Below the pieces are notes generated by a model. That model did not search any database. It was not told the DNA's origin and saw only the letters and a program-made list of their open reading frames with translations. From NCBI RefSeq assembly GCF_011302915.1, contig NZ_CP049872.1, forward strand, positions 868,001-932,000: a stretch of 64,000 bases of DNA, read 5' to 3'. Within the stretch, counting starts at the first letter, position 1, and every line of letters begins with the position of its first letter. Shown here one piece after another: positions 17,165-25,573 of the stretch. The position numbers were made by a program, and so were the translations under genes. The DNA comes from Thermomonas sp. HDW16 (GTDB lineage Bacteria; Pseudomonadota; Gammaproteobacteria; Xanthomonadales; Xanthomonadaceae).

Positions 17165-18889
17165 ATGATCCAGCTAGAGCAACGCCTGCAGCAGCGATTC
17201 CCGCAATGGTTCCGTGGTCGCCGGGCCGCCATCGCCAAGCCGTTGCTGCGCGGGATCGAGCGCTGGTCGCGGCTGGACGTGATAGACGCCTTCCTGGCCG
17301 CCAACCGGACGGTGCGCGGCTTCGCCTTAATCGCGGCGGCGTTGCAGTTCCTCGGTGCCCGCTATGAGGTGGACGACGCCGCGCTGGCGCGAATCCCCGC
17401 GCAGGGCCGCCTGCTGGTCATCGCCAACCATCCCAGCGGCGCGCTGGATGCATTGGCTTTGCTGGATGCGGTTGGCAAGGTGCGGCGCGACGTGCGGATC
17501 GTGGCCAACGATGTCCTGTCGGCGCTCGACAACATCGGCGAGCTGTTGCTGCCGGTGCGCATCCTCGGTGGGCGGCCGAGCGCGGACAGCCTGCGCGCGG
17601 TCGACGCGGCGCTGGCGCGCGGCGAGTGCGTGATCGTGTTCCCGGCCGGCGAGGTCTCCCGGCTCGGGCCGCGCGGCGTGCGCGATACCCGCTGGCGACG
17701 CGGCTTCCTGCGCTTCGCCCGCGCCTGCGATGCACCGGTGCTGCCGGTGCGCATCCAGGCGCGCAATTCGGCGCTGTTCTATGGCGCGTCGGCCCTGTTC
17801 AAGCCGGCCGGCACTGCATTGCTGGCGCGCGAGATGTTCGCCCGCCGCGCGCGGCGGATCGTGTTGCGGGTCGGGCAGCTGCGACGCATTCCAAGCGATG
17901 TCGATGGCGCAGCCGTGCTCAAGGCCATCCGCCGCGAGCTGTACGCGATCGGCACCCGCAACGAACGCAGCGTGCCCGTGAACGAAGCTGGGCCGGAGCC
18001 GATCGCCGATGCGATCGATCCCGCCGTGGTGCGTGCCGGCATCGATGCGATGCATTCGCTCGGCGCGACCAGCGACGGCAAGCAGATCCGTGTCGGTGCG
18101 CTGTCAGCCGATGCGCCGTTGCTGCGCGAGATCGGCCGCCTGCGCGAGCTGACCTTCCGCGCGGTGGGCGAGGGCACCGGCCGCAGCCTGGACGTGGATG
18201 CCTGGGACAGCTGGTACGAGCACATCGTGCTGTGGGACGACGCGGCGTCGAAGATCGCCGGCGCCTACCGCATCGCCCGCGGCGCGCCGGTGCTGGCGGC
18301 GCACGGCATCCGCGGCCTGTACACGGCTTCGCTGTTCGACTACGCGGATGACGCGATCGCGCGCATCGCGCAGGGCATGGAACTCGGGCGCAGTTTCGTC
18401 GCGCCGGAGTACTGGGGCGGCCGCAGCATCGACTACCTGTGGCAGGGCATTGGTGCTTACCTGCGCGCGTATCCGAAGGTGCGTTACCTGTTCGGTGCGG
18501 TCTCGATCAGCGCCGCATTGCCAGTTACTGCTCGCGAGCAGATCGCCGCGCACTACGCGCATTACTTCGGTGCCTCCGGCGAGGCGATCTCGAAGCGGCC
18601 ATTCGCCTACGGGGCCACGATGCCGCACGACGCGGCGATGGACGCGGACACTGCGTTCCGCGTACTGAAGGCGAACCTGGATGCGCTCGGTGCGCAGGTG
18701 CCGATGCTCTACAAGCAGTACACGGAGCTGTGCGAACCCGGCGGCGCGCGTTTCCTCGCGTTCGGCGTCGATCCCGATTTCAGCGATGCGGTGGACGGCC
18801 TGATCGAAGTCGACATCCAGCGCATGCGGGCGAAGAAGCGCCAGCGTTACCTCGGCGAGACGCCGCACGGCATCGAGGCGGTGGCATGA
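17165..18889 (+). CDS. OlsF-like two-domain acyltransferase (ornithine-lipid type)
   Basis: A 574-residue fusion. Residues about 50-260 are a PlsC-type lysophospholipid acyltransferase with the active-site block NHPSGALD and a later VFPAGEVSR glycerolipid-binding block. Residues about 300-540 are a GNAT-like N-acyltransferase of the OlsB/hemolysin type, with segments such as LRELTFRAVGEGTG and ELGRSFVAPEYWGG. This order is that of OlsF, which makes ornithine lipids by sequential N- and O-acylation. ATG at 17165 is used. It is translationally coupled to the phosphoesterase that follows. The lipid product is inference. Confidence 0.85.
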   Translation: MIQLEQRLQQRFPQWFRGRRAAIAKPLLRGIERWSRLDVIDAFLAANRTVRGFALIAAALQFLGARYEVDDAALARIPAQGRLLVIANHPSGALDALALLDAVGKVRRDVRIVANDVLSALDNIGELLLPVRILGGRPSADSLRAVDAALARGECVIVFPAGEVSRLGPRGVRDTRWRRGFLRFARACDAPVLPVRIQARNSALFYGASALFKPAGTALLAREMFARRARRIVLRVGQLRRIPSDVDGAAVLKAIRRELYAIGTRNERSVPVNEAGPEPIADAIDPAVVRAGIDAMHSLGATSDGKQIRVGALSADAPLLREIGRLRELTFRAVGEGTGRSLDVDAWDSWYEHIVLWDDAASKIAGAYRIARGAPVLAAHGIRGLYTASLFDYADDAIARIAQGMELGRSFVAPEYWGGRSIDYLWQGIGAYLRAYPKVRYLFGAVSISAALPVTAREQIAAHYAHYFGASGEAISKRPFAYGATMPHDAAMDADTAFRVLKANLDALGAQVPMLYKQYTELCEPGGARFLAFGVDPDFSDAVDGLIEVDIQRMRAKKRQRYLGETPHGIEAVA

Positions 18890-19704
18890 GCCCGCTCGCC
18901 GCGTCGCCGATGCGTCGCGCGGTGTTCATCTCCGACGTGCACCTGGGCTCGCGCCACTGCCATGCGGCGGAACTCGCGGCGTTCCTTTCCACCCTCCGCT
19001 GCAAGCGCCTGTACCTGGTCGGCGACATCATCGACCTGTGGTGGATGGCGCAGCGGCGCGCGTTGTGGGGCAGCACGCAGAACGGCGTGGTCGAGGCGCT
19101 GCATGCCTTGCGCCGCGCCGGCGCCGAGATCATCTACATCCCCGGCAACCACGACCGCCCGATCCGCAGGTTCTGCGGCCTCGCCCTGCCGGCGATGCAG
19201 GTGCGCCGCCGCGCGATCCACGTCACCGCCGATGGCCGCCGCCTGCTGGTCGTGCACGGCGACGAGTTCGACAACATCACCCACTTCGGCACCTTGCAGG
19301 AAAAGTTCGGCGACTGGCTGTACTACCGCATCCTCACCGGCAACAAGCTGCTGAACTTCGTCCGCGCCCGCTGCGGTTTGCGCTACTGGTCGCTGTCGGA
19401 ATTCCTCAAGCGGCGCAGCGGCGCGGCGGAGCGCTACATCGGCCGCTTCGTGCAGGCCTGCCTGGACGATGCGAAGCGCCGCGGACTGGACGGTATCGTC
19501 TGCGGCCATATCCACCGCGCCGCGCTGGTGCAGCGCGATGGCCTGGTCTACGCCAACGACGGCGATTGGGTGGAAAGCCTGAGTGCGTTGGTCGAGGAAG
19601 CGGACGGCACCCTGCGGCTGCTCACGCATGGCGGCGAAGTGCTGGCGGAGCTTCCGTCGTGCCTGCGCCTGTTGGCGGACGAACCATTGCAGTGCGCAGC
19701 GTGA
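18886..19704 (+). CDS. LpxH-like metallophosphoesterase (UDP-2,3-diacylglucosamine diphosphatase family)
   Basis: A 272-residue calcineurin-like phosphoesterase of the LpxH-related group. Metal-binding motifs appear in order: ISDVHLGSRH, GDIIDLWW, PGNHDRP, VVHGDEFD and CGHIHRA. The start ATG overlaps the stop codon of the OlsF-like gene (ATGA), so the two products probably work on envelope lipids together. It is longer than canonical LpxH (about 240 residues) and may not be the essential lipid A enzyme. Confidence 0.82.
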   Translation: MSPLAASPMRRAVFISDVHLGSRHCHAAELAAFLSTLRCKRLYLVGDIIDLWWMAQRRALWGSTQNGVVEALHALRRAGAEIIYIPGNHDRPIRRFCGLALPAMQVRRRAIHVTADGRRLLVVHGDEFDNITHFGTLQEKFGDWLYYRILTGNKLLNFVRARCGLRYWSLSEFLKRRSGAAERYIGRFVQACLDDAKRRGLDGIVCGHIHRAALVQRDGLVYANDGDWVESLSALVEEADGTLRLLTHGGEVLAELPSCLRLLADEPLQCAA

Positions 19705-19714
19705 CCCGCGGGAT

Positions 19715-20713
19715 TCAGGCTGCAACGGACAGCGCGGGCGGAGCGCCGGCGATCAACGCATCGAAATAATCGCGGGTCAGCTGCAACTGTTCCTGCGCGG
19801 TCTGTGCGCGATTGACCACCGCGCGGAACGCGGTGTTCTCGGGCCGGTCCTTCGCATACCAGCCCAGGTGCTTGCGCGCGATGCGCACGCCGGAGACTTC
19901 GCCATAGAACGCATGCAGCTGCTCGAGGTGGCCGAGCAGGATGTCGCGCACCTCAACCAGCGAGGGCTCCGCCAGCAGTTCACCGCACGCGAGGTAGTGT
20001 GCGATGCGCCCGAAGATCCACGGCCGCCCCTGCGCCGCGCGGCCGATCATCACCGCGTCGCAGCCGGTGGCATCCAGCACGGCCTTCGCCTTTTGTGGCG
20101 AATCGATATCGCCATTGGCGATGACGGGAATCTTCAGCATCGCCTTGATCGCGGCGATGGTCTCGTATTCGGCAATGCCGGTGTATTGCTGGTCGCGGGT
20201 GCGTCCATGCACCGCCAACGCGGCGATGCCTGCGTCTTCGGCGATGCGGGCGATCTCGGGCGCGTTTTTGTGGTCCGCATCCCAGCCGGTGCGGATCTTC
20301 AGGGTGACCGGCACGTCGACCGCCTTGACCACCGCTTCGACGATGCGCGCGACCAGCAGTGGCTCGCGCATCAGCGCAGAGCCGGCCCAGGCGTTGCACA
20401 CCTTCTTGGCCGGGCAACCCATGTTGATGTCGATGAGTTGCGCGCCGTGGTCGACGTTGTAGCGCGCGGCCTCGGCCATCACCTCCGGCACGGTGCCGGC
20501 GATCTGCACGCTGATCGGGTCTGGCTCGTCGACATGATCCATCCGGTGCAGCGATTTCACCGTGTTCCAGAAGCGCGGATCGCTGGTGGTCATTTCAGAC
20601 ACCGCCAGTCCCGCGCCCAGCCGTTTGCACAGCAACCGAAACGGCTTGTCGGTCACCCCCGCCATCGGCGCCAGGAGTACCTTCGGTTCGATGCGGTAGG
20701 GGCCGATCTGCAT
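19715..20713 (-). CDS. dusB: tRNA-dihydrouridine synthase
   Basis: An FMN-dependent enzyme that reduces uridines in the tRNA D-loop. The 332-residue protein has the family start IGPYRIEPKVLLAPMAGVTD, the catalytic cysteine block NMGCPAKKVCNAWAG, and the phosphate-binding ANGDI and GRAAQGRPWIF segments. The last two, with the overall length, point to DusB rather than DusA or DusC. The fis gene that often follows dusB is not here; the next gene downstream is convergent. Confidence 0.93.
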   Translation of the reverse strand: MQIGPYRIEPKVLLAPMAGVTDKPFRLLCKRLGAGLAVSEMTTSDPRFWNTVKSLHRMDHVDEPDPISVQIAGTVPEVMAEAARYNVDHGAQLIDINMGCPAKKVCNAWAGSALMREPLLVARIVEAVVKAVDVPVTLKIRTGWDADHKNAPEIARIAEDAGIAALAVHGRTRDQQYTGIAEYETIAAIKAMLKIPVIANGDIDSPQKAKAVLDATGCDAVMIGRAAQGRPWIFGRIAHYLACGELLAEPSLVEVRDILLGHLEQLHAFYGEVSGVRIARKHLGWYAKDRPENTAFRAVVNRAQTAQEQLQLTRDYFDALIAGAPPALSVAA

Positions 20714-20740
20714 GCGCCGCATTCTACCGGCCAACAAGCG

Positions 20741-20764
20741 AAAGGCCCGCCGGAGCGGGCCTTT
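20741..20764 (-). terminator. Intrinsic terminator of the UPF0339 gene
   Basis: AAAGGCCCGC (20741-20750) and GCGGGCCTTT (20755-20764) form a 10-bp stem with a 4-base loop. It lies 21 bp beyond the stop codon of the minus-strand UPF0339 gene and before dusB, so it separates the two. Confidence 0.85.
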
Positions 20765-20785
20765 GTGCATTCACATGCGATGGCA

Positions 20786-21121
20786 TCAGGCGGTGGTATC
20801 GGCCACGCTGGCGCTTGGTGCGTTCTCCATCACCGAGCGGATGCCGTTGTCGCGCGCGGCGTCTCCGCTGTACATCTCGCTCTTGCCGATGATCTGGCCG
20901 TTGCTGGCCTTGAGGTTGAAATAGGGGCTGCCGTCCTTCGCGGACTTGCGCTCGAAGTTGGCATCGTCCTGTGCGTGCTTGCGCACGGAGTCGATCCCGT
21001 TCGTGCAGCCGTCCTTGTCGCCGTAACCCTCGCTGGTCAGGATGACCTGGCCGTTGCCGGCCTTGAGGTTGAACTGGTAATCGCCATTGCTGCGCTTGCT
21101 GATCTCGAACTTGCCGGCCAT
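20786..21121 (-). CDS. UPF0339/DUF1508 (YegP-like) protein
   Basis: A 111-residue soluble protein made of two DUF1508 repeats. Each has the pattern K-(S/D)-x-(D/P)-x-(Y)-x-FNLKA-x-NGQ-x-I followed by S-E-x-Y; FNLKAGNGQVI and FNLKASNGQII show the duplication. The YegP family is widespread in proteobacteria and has no agreed function. ATG at 21121 is used because it opens the first repeat (MAGKFEISKRSNGDYQ). Confidence 0.9.
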   Translation of the reverse strand: MAGKFEISKRSNGDYQFNLKAGNGQVILTSEGYGDKDGCTNGIDSVRKHAQDDANFERKSAKDGSPYFNLKASNGQIIGKSEMYSGDAARDNGIRSVMENAPSASVADTTA

Positions 21122-21193
21122 GCTGCCTCCGAGTGAGTGACGTGAGCTTCCTGAGCCCACGGCGAGGGTAGGACAGACGAAGTGAGCGCGAAG

Positions 21194-22159
21194 TTAAGAG
21201 CCGTACTTCGCCAGCAATTCGTCTTCGCGAGGCATCGCCAGTGCGGCACCGGCGCGTTCGGTGGAGAGCCCGGCATAGCGGCTGGCGAAGCGCGTGTGTT
21301 CGGCGAATGCGCGTTGCGGCCGCTGTGCGAGCGAGGCTGCCAGCGAACCGTTGAAAGCGTCGCCGGCGCCAGTGGTGTCGATCGCGCGCACCGCTTCGGC
21401 AGCGATGCGGTAACACGCGGTTTCGTCGCCCCGCAGGTTGGTTTCCGGGTGCGAAACGAAGCAGCCGCTTGAGCCGAGCGTCACGACTACGGTGCTGTCG
21501 TGGCCCAGCTGGCGGCACAGGGCATGCAGCCGGGCCTGGTCGATGCCGGCAACCGCATCGGCCTCGATCCGTTCGCCGACATGGCGGCCGAGCAGGGCAA
21601 CGAACTCGGTTTCGTTCGGGGTCAGGATGTCGGCGAGTTCGAGCATCGCGCCGGGCGCGGCGACATTCGCCGGTGCCGGGTTGAGGATGGTTGTTGCGCC
21701 CAATGCACGCCCCCGTTCGAGTGCCTGGGCAATCGCGTCGATGGGCGACTCTAGCTGCGCCAGCACTACGGCCACATCGTCGAACGCCGCCAGCGATGCG
21801 GCAACGAACTCCGCGCCCAGCGCCGCGTTCGCGCCTGGCCCGATCACGATGCTGTTGCGGCCTGCGGCATCCACGTAGATGCCGGCAGTGCCAGTGGGTG
21901 CGCTGCTTTCGGCATCGCGCAGGTCGATGCCGTCCGCTACGCACAGCGCACGCGCGAGCTGCGCGCCGAGGTCGCCACCAAGGGCGCAGATGAAGCTGGT
22001 CTTCGCACCGGCGCGGCGCGCGGCCATCGCCTGGTTGAAGCCTTTGCCGCCCGGGCCGCTGGCGTATTCGCCGCTGAGCGTGGCACCGGGTTGCGGCAAT
22101 GTCGCCACGCGCCAGACATGGTCGACATTGAAGGAGCCGACGACAGTGACGCGTGGCAT
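21194..22159 (-). CDS. PfkB-family kinase (ribokinase/nucleoside kinase-like)
   Basis: A 321-residue sugar kinase of the ribokinase superfamily. The N-terminal signature GGKGFNQAMAARR and the C-terminal signature DTTGAGDAFNGSLAASL (anion hole and catalytic Asp) are both present. It lies four bases after a nucleoside transporter gene, so the substrate may be a ribonucleoside or the ribose released from it rather than imported ribose. That choice is inference from context; by sequence it is closest to ribokinases. Confidence 0.88.
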   Translation of the reverse strand: MPRVTVVGSFNVDHVWRVATLPQPGATLSGEYASGPGGKGFNQAMAARRAGAKTSFICALGGDLGAQLARALCVADGIDLRDAESSAPTGTAGIYVDAAGRNSIVIGPGANAALGAEFVAASLAAFDDVAVVLAQLESPIDAIAQALERGRALGATTILNPAPANVAAPGAMLELADILTPNETEFVALLGRHVGERIEADAVAGIDQARLHALCRQLGHDSTVVVTLGSSGCFVSHPETNLRGDETACYRIAAEAVRAIDTTGAGDAFNGSLAASLAQRPQRAFAEHTRFASRYAGLSTERAGAALAMPREDELLAKYGS

Positions 22160-22163
22160 GCGA

Positions 22164-23462
22164 TCAGCCGCCGAACGAGCTCAGCACGCCGGCGATCGTC
22201 GCGGTCATGAAGGTGGCGATGGAGCCGCCCAACACCGCGCGCAGGCCGAACTTGGCCAGGTCGCCACGACGTTCCGGCGCAAGGCCGCCGATGCCGCCGA
22301 TCTGGATCGCGATCGAGCTGAAGTTGGCGAAGCCGCACAGCGCATAGGTCGCGATCAGGCGGCCCTGGTCGGTCAGTGCCACGCCGGCGACCTTGCCGTT
22401 GACGATGTCGGCCAGCTGCAGGTAGGCGACGAACTCGTTGATCACCACCTTTTGGCCGATCAGCGAACCGACGGTGGTCGCGTCCTGCCACGGCACGCCG
22501 ATCACCCACGCCAGCGGCGCGAGTATCCAGCCGAAGATCGCGGCGAGGTCGGTCGGCTTGCCCAGCGCGGCCGACAGGCCGGTGACGTCGCCCAGCCAGG
22601 TCAGCGGCGCGTTGAGCATCGCGATCAGGGCGATGAAGGCCAGCAGCATGGCGGCAATGTTCAGCGCCAGCTTCAGGCCGTCCGCGGCGCCGCCAGCGGC
22701 GGCGTCGATCACGTTGCTGGCGGTTTTCTCGACTTCCATCTTCACCGTGCCGCGGGTCAGCGGTTCGCCGGTTTCCGGGATCAGCAGCTTGGCGACCACC
22801 AGCGTCGCCGGTGCGGCCATGATCGATGCGGCCAGCAGGTGCTTGGCGTAGAACGCCTGCTGTTCGGGATCGCTGCCGCCTAGCATGCCGACGTACGCGG
22901 CCAGCACGCCGCCGGCGATATGGGCCATGCCGCCGATCATCATCGTCAGCAATTCGGAATTGGTCATCCGCGCGATGTAGGGGCGCACGGTCAACGGTGC
23001 CTCGGTCTGGCCGATGAACACGCTGGCGCAGACGCTGGTGGTCTCCGCGCCGGACACGCGCATCACCTTGGTGATCGCCCAGGCCATGATCCGCACGATG
23101 AACTGCATCACCCCGAGGTGGTACAGCACGCCCATCAGCGCGGCGAAGAAGATGATCGTCGGCAACACCTGGAAGGCGAAGATGAAGCCGAACTTGCTGG
23201 TGTCCATCAGGCTGCCGAAGATGAAATTCGAGCCTGCGGCGACGAAGCTGAGGATCTTCACGAAGCCATGGCCGAGGGCATCGAACACCTCGCGCCCACC
23301 CGGCACCAGTAATACCAATGCGGCGAAACCGATCTGCAGGGCGACGCCGGTGGCCACCAGCTTCCAGTCGACCGCGCGCTTGTTGTTGGAGAACAGCCAT
23401 GCGATGCCAAGCAGCACCGCAAGGCCGAACAGGCCGAAGCCGATCCGCCCGAGAGCTTCCAT
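22164..23462 (-). CDS. nupC: Concentrative nucleoside transporter
   Basis: A 432-residue CNT-family inner-membrane symporter that imports nucleosides with protons or sodium. The Nucleos_tra2 core includes VFIGQTEAPLTVRPY and the gate region, then SELLTMMIGGMAHIAGGVLAAY, and a C-terminal segment TYALCGFANFSSIAIQIGG typical of the family. ATG at 23462 is preferred over 23480 because GGGGAT sits 5 bases before it. It overlaps functionally with the downstream PfkB kinase in one operon for nucleoside salvage. Confidence 0.93.
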   Translation of the reverse strand: MEALGRIGFGLFGLAVLLGIAWLFSNNKRAVDWKLVATGVALQIGFAALVLLVPGGREVFDALGHGFVKILSFVAAGSNFIFGSLMDTSKFGFIFAFQVLPTIIFFAALMGVLYHLGVMQFIVRIMAWAITKVMRVSGAETTSVCASVFIGQTEAPLTVRPYIARMTNSELLTMMIGGMAHIAGGVLAAYVGMLGGSDPEQQAFYAKHLLAASIMAAPATLVVAKLLIPETGEPLTRGTVKMEVEKTASNVIDAAAGGAADGLKLALNIAAMLLAFIALIAMLNAPLTWLGDVTGLSAALGKPTDLAAIFGWILAPLAWVIGVPWQDATTVGSLIGQKVVINEFVAYLQLADIVNGKVAGVALTDQGRLIATYALCGFANFSSIAIQIGGIGGLAPERRGDLAKFGLRAVLGGSIATFMTATIAGVLSSFGG

Positions 23463-23540
23463 CCGAATCCCCGCCTGCATTCATCGATAAGTCGGTGCAG
23501 GGTAGGTCAGGCCCCGCGACCCGGCAAGCGCCGCGGTGGT

Positions 23541-24689
23541 TCAGGGGTCGCGTGCCAGCACCCGGTTGCGGCCTTCCTGCTTGGCATGGCGCAGGCGCAG
23601 GTCGGCACGGCGCAGCAATTGCGAGAGGTCGGCACCGTCCTGCGGCCAGCTGGCCACGCCGGCGCTGAAGGTCAAGCGCATCAGCTCGGCACCGTGCTCT
23701 GGCAGGAACGGTTGCGATGCGACCGTGCGGCGCATCGTCTCCAGGCGCTCCCAAGCACGACCGGTCGGCAATGGCAGCAGCAACGTGAATTCCTCACCGC
23801 CCAATCGAGCCAGCCAATCGCCGTCCTGCATCTGCTGGTTCAGCACGTCGACCACGTGCTTGAGTGCCCGGTCTCCAGCGAGGTGGCCGAGTTCGTCGTT
23901 GATCCGCTTGAAATAATCCAGGTCGATCAGGCACACCGACAGGGAGCCGCCGTTGCTGCGGGTGGCGTCGAGCATGCCCGGGAAACGGTGTACCAGCCAC
24001 GTCCGGTTGGGGAGTCCGGTCAGTCCGTCGGTGCCGGACATGTCCACCAGCTTCTGCATGCGGTAGACGATCGTGGCGGTGATCGCGGTCATCAGCGCCA
24101 GCAGCACCAGCCGCTGGATCTGGTTGGATGCAGTCGCGGTGCCGTAGTCGATTGAAGCCAACTGATCCGGGTTGCGCACCAGCGCGAAGACCGTGACCGA
24201 CAGCAGTGCATATTGCGCGAGGGCCAAGGTGCCGCTGTACAGGGTCAGGCGGCCGTCGTTGCGCAGGGCGGTCATGCCGATGGCGATCAGGTAGAACACC
24301 CAAACAACCATGCTGTTGAGCCCGGTGACGGGCGAATCGAGAGCGAATCCCGCCAGCACCAGGGTCGTCAGGCTGATGTCGTAGGTAGTCGTGGCCCAAG
24401 GCAGCCAGCGATAACGTTGCGGCTGCCTCGCGAGCGCCAGCCAAACTTGCGACATCACGATCGCCATCACCGCACCGACCAGGCCGATCATGGTCTCGCC
24501 GTACTTGCCGCCGCCCACCAGGTTGATCAGCGGCAGCAACAACAGGAACAGCGACAACGCCGCTCGCAGCCGCGCCACCAGCAGCTCGCCGCCGGCACCC
24601 AGTTCCAGCATCAGCGCGTCAGGTCGTGCCAGCAGGCGACACCAGGAATCGCGCAGATCGGAGAGCGTGTGAGTCTCGAAGTCACCCAT
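23541..24689 (-). CDS. Membrane-bound GGDEF diguanylate cyclase
   Basis: A 382-residue protein with about six hydrophobic segments in the first 220 residues, then a GGDEF domain starting SGTDGLTGLPNRTWL. The active site RLGGEEFTLLL and the metal-binding DLDYFKRIND are intact, so it should make cyclic-di-GMP. No inhibitory RxxD site is obvious just before GGEEF. It differs in sequence from the GGDEF protein at 12.9-14.1 kb, so the two are not a recent duplication. Confidence 0.92.
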   Translation of the reverse strand: MGDFETHTLSDLRDSWCRLLARPDALMLELGAGGELLVARLRAALSLFLLLLPLINLVGGGKYGETMIGLVGAVMAIVMSQVWLALARQPQRYRWLPWATTTYDISLTTLVLAGFALDSPVTGLNSMVVWVFYLIAIGMTALRNDGRLTLYSGTLALAQYALLSVTVFALVRNPDQLASIDYGTATASNQIQRLVLLALMTAITATIVYRMQKLVDMSGTDGLTGLPNRTWLVHRFPGMLDATRSNGGSLSVCLIDLDYFKRINDELGHLAGDRALKHVVDVLNQQMQDGDWLARLGGEEFTLLLPLPTGRAWERLETMRRTVASQPFLPEHGAELMRLTFSAGVASWPQDGADLSQLLRRADLRLRHAKQEGRNRVLARDP

Positions 24690-24719
24690 GCGCGCGGAGC
24701 ATAGCGTGCCCGGGATGTA

Positions 24720-25286
24720 TCAGGTCGGCAGACCGGAAAAAGCAGCCCACAGTCCCAGCGCCAGGAACACGCAGGCTGCGGTGATGCGCGCGGCTTTCAG
24801 CGGCAGTTTGGCGGCGAACTTGCTGCCTAGTGCGACCACCGGCACATTCGCCAGCAGCATGCCGATGGTGGTGCCGGAGACCACCTGCCACAGCGAGGAA
24901 TACTTCGCGGCCAGCAGCACGGTAGCGACCTGGGTCTTGTCGCCGATCTCGGCGATGAAGAATGCGATCACGGTGGCGATGAAAGCGCCATGCGCCGGCA
25001 GTTTCTCGTCCTCGTCCAGTTTGTCCGGCTTCAGCGTCCACAGGGCGATGCCGATGAAACTGGCGGCGACGATCCAGCGCAGCGTCTGCGCAGTCAGCCA
25101 ACTGGCGGCGAGCTGGCCGATCCACGCGGCCAGCGCGTGGTTGAGCAGGGTGGCCACCAGGATGCCGGCGATGATCGGCCACGGTTTGCGGAAACGTGCG
25201 GCCAAGAGCAGCGCCAGCAACTGGGTCTTGTCGCCGATTTCGGCGAGCGCCACGGTGCCGGTGGAAACGAGCAGTGCATCCAACAT
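24720..25286 (-). CDS. UPF0016/TMEM165-family manganese exporter
   Basis: A 188-residue inner-membrane protein of six helices, arranged as two repeats that each carry the family motif E-x-G-D-K-T: AEIGDKTQLLALLLA near residue 15 and AEIGDKTQVATVLLA near residue 110. Bacterial members (MneA type) export Mn2+. The long frame begins upstream inside the riboswitch, and ATG at 25286 is the real start by family length. The manganese riboswitch immediately upstream supports this function independently. Confidence 0.92.
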   Translation of the reverse strand: MLDALLVSTGTVALAEIGDKTQLLALLLAARFRKPWPIIAGILVATLLNHALAAWIGQLAASWLTAQTLRWIVAASFIGIALWTLKPDKLDEDEKLPAHGAFIATVIAFFIAEIGDKTQVATVLLAAKYSSLWQVVSGTTIGMLLANVPVVALGSKFAAKLPLKAARITAACVFLALGLWAAFSGLPT

Positions 25287-25289
25287 GGG

Positions 25290-25480
25290 AACTCCGGGGC
25301 CGGGCGTTGCGGATGGACGCGAAAGCAAACGCCACGTCGCCCGGCCGGGTGCGCGGCGCCTGCCTTCGGTCTTGCCCTGCCGGCATCGCTGCCGGAATCG
25401 TGCGCCATGGCCTGCCGACCAAGTGTGTTGACGCACGGGCCGCGACATCGCATCACGGCGGGCTACTCCCCGGAGGAAGA
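25290..25480 (-). promoter_or_regulatory. yybP-ykoY manganese riboswitch
   Basis: On the minus strand the 200-nt leader of the UPF0016 gene has the hallmarks of the yybP-ykoY class in order: GGGGAGTAGCC, then GTCAACACAC, then GGGCAAGACCGAAGG, then a GC-rich segment ending CCCGGCCCCGGAG before the ATG. This class senses Mn2+ and turns on exporters. Boundaries are approximate. The transcript probably starts just before 25480, as a TATAAT box lies at 25489-25494. Confidence 0.88.
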
Positions 25481-25488
25481 GTCCGCAC

Positions 25489-25494
25489 ATTATA
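25489..25494 (-). promoter_or_regulatory. -10 box for the manganese-exporter transcript
   Basis: A consensus TATAAT on the minus strand lies about 10 bases before the expected 5' end of the yybP-ykoY riboswitch. No good -35 hexamer is visible at normal spacing. Confidence 0.6.
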
Positions 25495-25573
25495 GAGGAA
25501 GTACGTGAATGCGCCTCGACGTGTTGCCGGCGCTGCCTACAATGCGGGTTCCGCACCATTTGGATCATCCGCC

